The translations under genes and the position numbers were made by a program. Shown in pieces: positions 1 to 5,711 of a DNA stretch of 7,794 nt. The notes beneath the pieces are model-generated. The model saw only the letters and a list, made by a program, of their open reading frames with translations, made no database searches and was not told the DNA's origin. The number at the start of each line of letters is the position of its first letter. Positions within the stretch are counted from its first letter, which is position 1. The stretch is from DASPXY01 sp038227745 (lineage in GTDB: Bacteria > Planctomycetota > Planctomycetia > Gemmatales > Gemmataceae). The stretch spans positions 1 to 7,794 of the forward strand of contig JBBRPS010000491.1 in NCBI GenBank assembly GCA_038227745.1, given 5' to 3'.

Positions 1-12
1 CGCCCACCTACC

Positions 13-20
13 GGGGAGGG
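13..20 (+). promoter_or_regulatory. Ribosome binding site of glpK
   Basis: The purine run GGGGAGGG ends 8 bases before the GTG at 29. It supports GTG 29 as the start, which is also where homology to glycerol kinases begins (residues AFLLAIDQG). A TTG at 24 is in another frame. The promoter, if any, lies outside the window. Confidence 0.8.
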
Positions 21-28
21 CCGTTGCC

Positions 29-1543
29 GTGGCCGCCTTTCTTCTCGCCATCGACCAGGGGCCCACCAGCAGCCGGGCGCTCGTCTACGACGAGACCGGC
101 CGGTGTCTCGCCACCGCCGCACAGGAGATCCGCCAGCACTATCCGCGCCCCGGCTGGGTCGAGCACGACCCGGAGGAGATCTGGCAGTCGGTCGCCGCCG
201 TCGTGCCCCAGGCCCTGGAGAAGGCCGGCGTCGCCGCGGACCAACTCACCGCGGTCGGCCTGACCAACCAGCGCGAGACGGTCGTGCTCTGGGAGCGCGC
301 GACCGGCCGGCCCGTGGCCCCCGCCATCGTCTGGCAGGACCGGCGCACCGGCGACTTCTGCGCCCGCCACCGGGCCGACGAGCCGTGGATCTACGAGCGC
401 ACCGGCCTGGTGCTCGATCCGTATTTCTCCGCGACCAAGCTGCACTGGCTCCTGGAGCACCACCCCGGGCTGCGGGCGCGGGCCGAGGCGGGCGATCTGG
501 CTTGCGGCACCATCGACACCTGGCTGATCTGGCGCCTCACCGCGGGCCGCGTCCACGCCACCGACGTGACCAACGCCTCGCGCACCCTGCTGCTGGACAT
601 CCATAAGGTTTGCTGGGACGACGAGCTGTGCCGCTACTTCGGCGTGCCGGCGGCGCTGCTGCCGGAGGTGCGCCCCAGCGCCGGCGACTTCGGCACCACG
701 ACGGGGCTGGATTTCCTGCCGGATGGCCTGCCGCTGGCCGGCGTGGCGGGCGATCAGCAGGCGGCCCTGTTCGGCCAGCGCGCCTTCGGGGCGGGCGAGG
801 CGAAGTGTACGTACGGCACCGGGGCGTTCTTCCTGCTGCACACCGGCGAGCGCCCGATGGCGTCGCGGCACCGCCTGCTGACGACGCTGGCGGCGACGAC
901 CGACGGCCGGCCGCAGTACGCCCTGGAGGGGAGCGTGTTCGTCGCGGGGGCGGCGGTGCAGTGGCTGCGCGACGGCCTGCAGCTGTTCCGCGCGGCGCCG
1001 GCGGTGGAAGAACTGGCGGCGCAGTCCGACCCGGAACAGCCAGTGCTGTTCGTGCCGGGGTTCGTGGGGCTGGGGGCGCCGCACTGGGTGCCGGAGGCGC
1101 GCGGCGTGCTGTTCGGGCTGACGCGCGGCACGACGACGGCGGACATCAGCCGGGCGACACTGGAGGGGGTGGCGTTCCAGGTGGCCGACCTGATCGAGGC
1201 GGCGGGCACGGACGCGGGCGAACCGCTGAAGGCGCTGCGGGTGGACGGCGGCATGGCGCGGAACGCCTGGTTCCTGCAGTGCCAGGCGGACTTCCTCGGC
1301 CTGCCGGTGCTGCAGTCGGAGTACACGGAATCGACGGGCCTGGGCGCCGCGCTGTTGGCGGGACTGCGGGCCGGCGTGTGGCCGGACCTGGAGGCGCTGC
1401 GCCGCCTGCCGCAGGAGGGCCGCGAGTTCCGCCCGCGCCTGACGGAGGAGGACCGGCGGCGACGGCTGGACGAGTGGCACCGGGCGGTGCAGGCGGTGAT
1501 CGCGTTCTACACGGCCGGCCCTGGTTCGGGGGCGGCGCGGTAG
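29..1543 (+). CDS. glpK: Glycerol kinase (FGGY family)
   Basis: Cytoplasmic enzyme that phosphorylates glycerol to sn-glycerol 3-phosphate with ATP. The product is 504 residues, the usual family length, and aligns end to end with my memory of E. coli GlpK. Visible landmarks: N-terminal nucleotide loop DQGPTSSR (9-16); YPRPGWVEHDPEEIW (38-52); glycerol-contact residues R82-E83 in TNQRET and Y132 in DPYFS; FGGY signature 1 at 132-144; DTWLIW (163-168); catalytic D242 in GDQQAALFGQ; TYGTG (261-265); FGGY signature 2 at 359-379; and DGG (406-408). The start is GTG 29, placed by the GGGGAGGG site upstream. One oddity is P12, where E. coli has Thr14 contacting nucleotide phosphate. Another is that codon choice shifts from C-ending in the first part to G-ending in the last part. 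No glpF, glpD or regulator is visible; the next gene starts 43 bases on. Confidence 0.97.
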   Translation: MAAFLLAIDQGPTSSRALVYDETGRCLATAAQEIRQHYPRPGWVEHDPEEIWQSVAAVVPQALEKAGVAADQLTAVGLTNQRETVVLWERATGRPVAPAIVWQDRRTGDFCARHRADEPWIYERTGLVLDPYFSATKLHWLLEHHPGLRARAEAGDLACGTIDTWLIWRLTAGRVHATDVTNASRTLLLDIHKVCWDDELCRYFGVPAALLPEVRPSAGDFGTTTGLDFLPDGLPLAGVAGDQQAALFGQRAFGAGEAKCTYGTGAFFLLHTGERPMASRHRLLTTLAATTDGRPQYALEGSVFVAGAAVQWLRDGLQLFRAAPAVEELAAQSDPEQPVLFVPGFVGLGAPHWVPEARGVLFGLTRGTTTADISRATLEGVAFQVADLIEAAGTDAGEPLKALRVDGGMARNAWFLQCQADFLGLPVLQSEYTESTGLGAALLAGLRAGVWPDLEALRRLPQEGREFRPRLTEEDRRRRLDEWHRAVQAVIAFYTAGPGSGAAR

Positions 1544-1572
1544 AATGATGTCCGAACGAACCACCCTGCCCT

Positions 1573-1576
1573 GGAG
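1573..1576 (+). promoter_or_regulatory. Ribosome binding site deciding the Uma2 start
   Basis: GGAG lies 10 bases before ATG 1587, followed by an A-rich spacer. The in-frame ATGs at 1545 and 1548 come almost directly after the glpK stop and have only GC-rich coding sequence upstream with no clear purine site. ATG 1587 is therefore preferred, although 1545 would add 14 residues (MMSERTTLPWRKKI). Confidence 0.65.
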
Positions 1577-1586
1577 AAAAAAGATC

Positions 1587-2321
1587 ATGGCTACCGCTCC
1601 GCGTACGCGCGTTCGGCCCTCGGCGCCGCCGGAACTGAACAATGGCGATCGCATGACTCGCGAAGAGTTTCACCGCATCTACGAGCAGATGCCCGAGGAC
1701 TTCAAGGCGGAACTGGTCGGAGGGATCGTCTACGTGGCCTCACCCTTGAAACGGCAGCACGGCAACCCGCACGTCCGCTTGACTGCGGTGTTCGGCGTCT
1801 ATGGATTGCACACGCCCGGCGTGGAAGCCAGCGACAACACGACCGTCCTCCTGGGCGAGGCGGGTGAGCCACAACCCGACCTGTATATGCGCATTCTGCC
1901 CGAGTACGGCGGCCAGTCGCGGACCACGCGCGACGATTACGTCAAGGGCGCGCCGGAGTTGATCGCCGAGATCGCCGTCAGCAGCCGGGCCATCGACCTG
2001 CACGGCAAGCGCGACGACTACCGCCGTTACGGCGTCCGCGAGTACCTCGTACTCTGCCCGCGCGAGCAGGAACTGCGCTGGTTCGATCTCGTGGCCGACC
2101 AGGAACTTACGCCCGACGCCGATGGCGTCCTCCGCGTCCGCTGTTTTCCGGGGCTGTGGATCGACGTCGCGGCCCTGCTGGCCAACGACCGGCGTCTGCT
2201 GGCGGTCCTCGAGCAGGGCCTCGCGACCCCGGAACACGCCGCGTTCGTCGAGGCGCTGGCCGCAGCGCAGAGAGGCGGGCGGAAGAAGCCGCGGGGCAGC
2301 GGCCGGGGCCGGAAAGGATGA
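1587..2321 (+). CDS. Uma2-family protein (DUF820, PD-(D/E)XK-like nuclease fold)
   Basis: Predicted Uma2-family protein of 244 residues, a family with a restriction-endonuclease-like fold; its cellular role is not established. The Uma2 pattern is clear: AELVGGIVY (41-49, acidic E42), then QPDLYM (96-101, D98), then PELIAEIAVSSRAIDLHGKRDDY (from 123, E128 and K141), and GVREYLVL (149-156). D98 and E128 are the likely metal ligands. The classical E-x-K lysine is absent (E-I-A), so K141 in the following helix may substitute; that is inference. The last 20 residues (RGGRKKPRGSGRGRKG and before) are a basic, Gly/Arg/Lys-rich tail outside the conserved domain. The gene begins 43 bases after glpK with its own ribosome site and could be cotranscribed with it. 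Uma2 genes are often scattered in many copies in Planctomycetota and Cyanobacteria, so the glpK neighbourhood need not mean a functional link. Confidence 0.92.
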   Translation: MATAPRTRVRPSAPPELNNGDRMTREEFHRIYEQMPEDFKAELVGGIVYVASPLKRQHGNPHVRLTAVFGVYGLHTPGVEASDNTTVLLGEAGEPQPDLYMRILPEYGGQSRTTRDDYVKGAPELIAEIAVSSRAIDLHGKRDDYRRYGVREYLVLCPREQELRWFDLVADQELTPDADGVLRVRCFPGLWIDVAALLANDRRLLAVLEQGLATPEHAAFVEALAAAQRGGRKKPRGSGRGRKG

Positions 2322-2485
2322 CGGCCGACCGTGGGAGCGGCTCCGGTCGCGGCTGCGGCCAGGTGCTGGAACACAGAGACGCGGGACCGCGGCTTCCCGG
2401 AGCGGCGCCGTCCTGGGGCTGGGACGAGCGCCGGGCGGAGCAGATGCCGCGGACGCTGCGGGCGGTCGCCTTCGCGACGACCTGA
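2318..2485 (+). pseudogene. Internally deleted remnant of a paralogue of the downstream zinc-ribbon gene
   Basis: This stretch joins both ends of a gene like the one at 2609-3682. Bases 2346-2376 match 2631-2661 (25 of 31 identical), giving GCGQVLEH against GCGQVLGH. Bases 2378-2483 then match 3574-3680, including TGGGGCTGGGACGAGCG and CGGGCGGTCGCCTTCGCGACGAC. About 911 bases of the intact gene are missing between the two matches. The first Cys of the zinc ribbon is lost (Cys to Gly). The junction shifts the frame, so the GFPER segment is out of frame, and a one-base loss near 2407-2414 restores it. An open frame of 55 codons therefore runs from ATG 2318, which overlaps the Uma2 stop as ATGA, to TGA 2485, ending TLRAVAFATT exactly like the intact gene. 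It is most likely a relic; a translated microprotein cannot be excluded. Confidence 0.75.
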
Positions 2486-2492
2486 GTCGGGC

Positions 2493-2561
2493 CTACTTCG
2501 CCGACGGCGGGTAGGGCTTGCCGTCCGCCGTGGCCAGGCGGAGCACGTAGGCGGTGCCGTT
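2493..2561 (-). pseudogene. Possible C-terminal scrap of an unknown minus-strand gene
   Basis: Read on the minus strand, these bases give AYVLRLATADGKPYPPSAK followed by a TAG stop at 2495-2493. This looks like a normal protein C-terminus rather than a random GC-rich frame. The frame continues for a further 15 or so codons toward 2610 and is closed by a TGA near 2620, so at most a short piece survives. It sits between the deleted paralogue and the intact zinc-ribbon gene, within the only stretch of nearly 300 bases here without an intact gene. I do not recognise the parent family. The call rests on sequence character alone and may be wrong. Confidence 0.3.
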
Positions 2562-2608
2562 AGGCGAGCGGCAGGAAAGACGGGGCGGTTTCCAGTAGAA
2601 AGAGCGCC

Positions 2609-3682
2609 ATGGGGAGTATCTCCATCACCTGTTCTGGCTGCGGCCAAGTGCTGGGCCACAGTGCCGACGACCCCCGCGCGGAGGTCGAATGTCTCTGGTG
2701 CGGCGCGAAAACCCTTGTCGCGGCGCGCCAGCCAGGCCCCCCGTCGCCGCCCGCCGAACCACCGCCGCCTCGCGCCCGCCGCCCGAAACCGTCCCCCGCC
2801 GCCCCGCCCGCCCCGGCCGCGCCCGCGCGGCCGGTCGAGGAGCCGCCGCGCGAGCCGCGCTGGCACGAACAAGCTCCTTACAGCCTGGAAGAAGACCTTG
2901 CCGGGCGGCCCGCGAGCGAACCGGCGCTGCCTCCCCCTGCCGCCCCGCCCGCGCCCAGGCGTCCTCCTCCGACCGTGTCGCCATCCCCGTCAGAGGACGA
3001 GGGGAGCGATCCTTACCAGGTCGAGGTCACCGGCGAGCGGCCGTGTCCGGGCTGCGGCCGCACCCTGGCGGGGGATGTGGTCGTGTGCGCCGCGTGCGGA
3101 TTCGATCGGGAGACGGGCGAACGGAGGCGACGGAGCTACGAGCCGCTCCACCGGACCTGGGAGGCGGGCTGGCCGCTGGGGCGCCGCGTGCGGCTGTTCG
3201 CGATCGGCCAGGCGGCGGCCCTGCCGCTGGGCGTGCTCGGGGCGTGGGTGCTGGGCGAGTGGAGCGCCTTCCTCGCGCCCTGCCTCGTCTTCGCCGCGAT
3301 CGCGGCGTTCCTCCTCGGCACCTACCCGCGGACCGACTTGACCCGCAACGAGCGCGGCAAGGTGCGCCTCACCCAGACCTGGCGCGTCTGCTTTTTCGCG
3401 CGGCCGACCCAGACCTTTCGCCTGAGCGAGTACGAGGGCGTGGCGAGCGCGAAGGCCCCCGCCGCCGACTTCTGGGACCGGTTCGTCCTGGTCCTCCTGG
3501 TGCTCGCAGGGGTCGTGCCCGGGTTCCTGTGGTGGTACTTCGCAATCCGGCCTGACTCGTTCCGCGTGGCGCTGACGCGGGATTACGGCTTCCCGGAGCG
3601 GACGCTGTACTGGGGCTGGGACGAGCGCCAGGCGGAGGAGATGGCAAAGACGCTCCGGGCGGTCGCCTTCGCGACGACTTAG
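2609..3682 (+). CDS. Zinc-ribbon membrane protein with proline-rich linker, unknown function
   Basis: I recognise the architecture but not a function. The 357 residues start with a zinc ribbon (C8, C11, C28, C31). A Pro/Ala/Arg-rich, probably disordered linker follows (about 40-130). A second zinc ribbon has C146, C149, C160 and C163 and ends GFDRETGERRRR, a form common in planctomycete membrane proteins. Three hydrophobic segments follow (about 194-216, 218-239 and 291-313), with a soluble segment between the second and third, then a C-terminal tail containing WGWDER and ending TLRAVAFATT. The likely topology has the zinc ribbons in the cytoplasm, since no signal peptide precedes them. ATG 2609 has only a weak purine stretch upstream (GAAAGAG, 2598-2604). 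The stop codon lies inside the left arm of a perfect inverted repeat, and a deleted paralogue lies just upstream. Confidence 0.85.
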   Translation: MGSISITCSGCGQVLGHSADDPRAEVECLWCGAKTLVAARQPGPPSPPAEPPPPRARRPKPSPAAPPAPAAPARPVEEPPREPRWHEQAPYSLEEDLAGRPASEPALPPPAAPPAPRRPPPTVSPSPSEDEGSDPYQVEVTGERPCPGCGRTLAGDVVVCAACGFDRETGERRRRSYEPLHRTWEAGWPLGRRVRLFAIGQAAALPLGVLGAWVLGEWSAFLAPCLVFAAIAAFLLGTYPRTDLTRNERGKVRLTQTWRVCFFARPTQTFRLSEYEGVASAKAPAADFWDRFVLVLLVLAGVVPGFLWWYFAIRPDSFRVALTRDYGFPERTLYWGWDERQAEEMAKTLRAVAFATT

Positions 3683-3750
3683 GCGAGCGGCGAAAGAAAA
3701 CAGGCTGCAGGACGGGTCTCCCGCCGCTCGCCTAAGTCGTCGCGAAGGCG
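3664..3750. repeat. Perfect 29-bp inverted repeat with 29-base spacer
   Basis: Bases 3664-3692 are the exact reverse complement of 3722-3750. The left arm holds the last codons and TAG stop of the zinc-ribbon gene plus ten bases of its 3' flank. The right arm therefore carries, on the minus strand, a copy of the same terminal codons (AFATT, stop). Weaker similarity continues outward (CCGGGC followed by G/C-rich bases), giving RARAAAFATT against TLRAVAFATT. In RNA it would form a very stable stem and could stop transcription before the DUF58 gene, but there is no T-tract after it. It looks more like a copied and inverted gene end than a purpose-built terminator. Confidence 0.93.
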
Positions 3751-3792
3751 GCGGCCCGGGCACGCCGAGACGACCCCCGCGGGACCGACGCC

Positions 3793-4673
<881 letters not shown>

Positions 4674-4677
<4 letters not shown>

Positions 4678-5633
4678 CCCCCGCGCGCCTGTCCGCCCTG
4701 CTCGCGGGGCTCTGCCTCTGGACCGCCGCGGCCGCCACGCCGCCGGCCCGGCTGGTGGACAGACAGGCCGCCGCCAGCCTTTGGGTCACGTTCCCCGCCA
4801 AGGGGCCGCTGGAGTTGTCCGACGAGGCGACGGTCACACTGCGGGTGGAGGCGCCTGCCCCCCTCGACGTGGAGCCGCTCGACAAGGTGAAGTCCACGCC
4901 CGCCTGGACCCTGGAGGAGAAGGGACCGCCCGTGACGCGGGCTGGCCGCGACAAGGGCGGGGTGGTGTGGGAGCAGGAGTACGTCCTGACGCCGTGGCAG
5001 CCCGGCGAGCACGCGATCGAACTGCCGCCGCTGCGCTACCGCTCGGGCGCGGGGGAGTGGCACAAGGTCGCCTGGAAGCCGCTGACCCTGCGCGTGCGGA
5101 CGCAGGTGAAGAAGGCGGAGCCGGGGTCGGCGCGCGACATCACGCCGCCAGAGGAGGTGCCGGGCGGCGCGGCGCGGCACGGCTGGCTGCTTTGGGCGGG
5201 ACTGGGCCTGGGGGCCGTCCTGCTCGGCGTGACGGGACTGGTGGTGCGGCGTCGGCGCGCCCTGAAGGAGCCGGCGCCGCCGCCGCACCGATGGGCGCTG
5301 CGGGAACTGGACCGGCTCGCGGGCCGCGCGCCGGCGAGTGCGGCGGAGGTCGAGGCGTACCACACGGCGCTGGCGGCGGTGGTCCGGCGTTACCTGGAGA
5401 TGCGCTTCCATCTGCCGGCGGAGCGGCGGACGACGCCGGAGTTCCTGGAGGCGGTGCGCGGCTCGTCCGACCTGCCGGCCAGGCAGCAGCAGGCGCTGGC
5501 CGAACTGCTGGCGCGCTGCGACCTGGCCAAGTTCGCGCGGGTGCGGCCCTCGAGCGAGGAGTGTCAGGCCGTTGTCACTCAGGCGCGGGCGTTCGTGCAG
5601 GCCACCGCTTCGTCAGGAGTCAGGAGTCAGTGA
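4674..5633 (+). CDS. BatD/DUF4381-like membrane protein, partner of DUF58
   Basis: 319 residues with an N-terminal signal-like segment (1-21, Ala-rich, likely cleaved or anchoring). A beta-rich extracytoplasmic domain follows (about 33-143: ASLWVTF, ATVTLRVEAP, EYVLTPWQPGEHAIELPPLRY, LTLRV). A linker containing DITPPEE leads to one transmembrane helix (about 170-192) followed by RRRR. The cytoplasmic helical tail (206-310) contains WALRELDRLAG, EAYHTALAAVVRRYLEMRF, TTPEFLEAV and LARCDLAKFARVRPS, which is typical of DUF4381/BatD C-termini. This topology fits a membrane partner for the cytoplasmic DUF58 protein encoded immediately upstream. The last codons (SGVRSQ) are read from AGGAGTC heptamer repeats, so the stop is probably displaced from the ancestral one. 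No vWA (BatA/BatB) gene follows. The domain assignment is by pattern and could be BatD rather than DUF4381 proper. Confidence 0.85.
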
Positions 5634-5690
5634 TCGGTTCAAGCCCACGGGTTGCTACCCGTGGGCTTTGCTTCTGACTCCTGAGTCCTG
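5614..5690. repeat. Heptamer tandem repeats forming an imperfect inverted repeat
   Basis: The left side has AGGAGTC-type 7-base units in tandem (5614-5630). The right side has related units in opposite orientation (GACTCCT, GAGTCCT, GGCTCCT, about 5676-5696). Arms 5614-5630 and 5674-5690 are reverse complements at 16 of 17 positions and enclose the terminator-like hairpin. This resembles the short tandem heptamer repeats known from cyanobacterial genomes. The left block runs through the stop codon of the BatD-like gene. Confidence 0.85.
5641..5668. terminator. Hairpin between convergent genes, probable bidirectional terminator
   Basis: AAGCCCACGGGT (5641-5652) pairs perfectly with ACCCGTGGGCTT (5657-5668) around a TGCT loop. 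It lies 8 bases after the stop of the BatD-like gene and 44 bases past the stop of the convergent SBBP gene. On the plus strand the stem is followed by a modestly T-rich stretch (TTTGCTTCT). There is no T-tract on the minus side, so termination is better supported for the plus-strand genes. Confidence 0.7.
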
Positions 5691-5711
5691 GCTCCTGCCG
5701 AGGACGGCCCC

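Noticed and set aside
8..1654. Long open frame on the minus strand opposite glpK (548 codons)
   Set aside because: It is Arg/Ala/Pro-rich and lacks recognisable domains, as expected for the complement of a GC-rich gene; the plus strand has an unmistakable GlpK.
1545..2321. Longer Uma2 protein starting at ATG 1545
   Set aside because: No clear ribosome site precedes it, while GGAG is well placed for ATG 1587. It remains possible.
1587..2321. Uma2 protein as the nuclease of a restriction or toxin system
   Set aside because: No methyltransferase, antitoxin or specificity gene is nearby, and Uma2 genes are commonly solitary.
5614..5696. Heptamer repeats as a CRISPR or attachment site
   Set aside because: Units are only 7 bases, contiguous, without spacers, and no integrase or cas gene is nearby.
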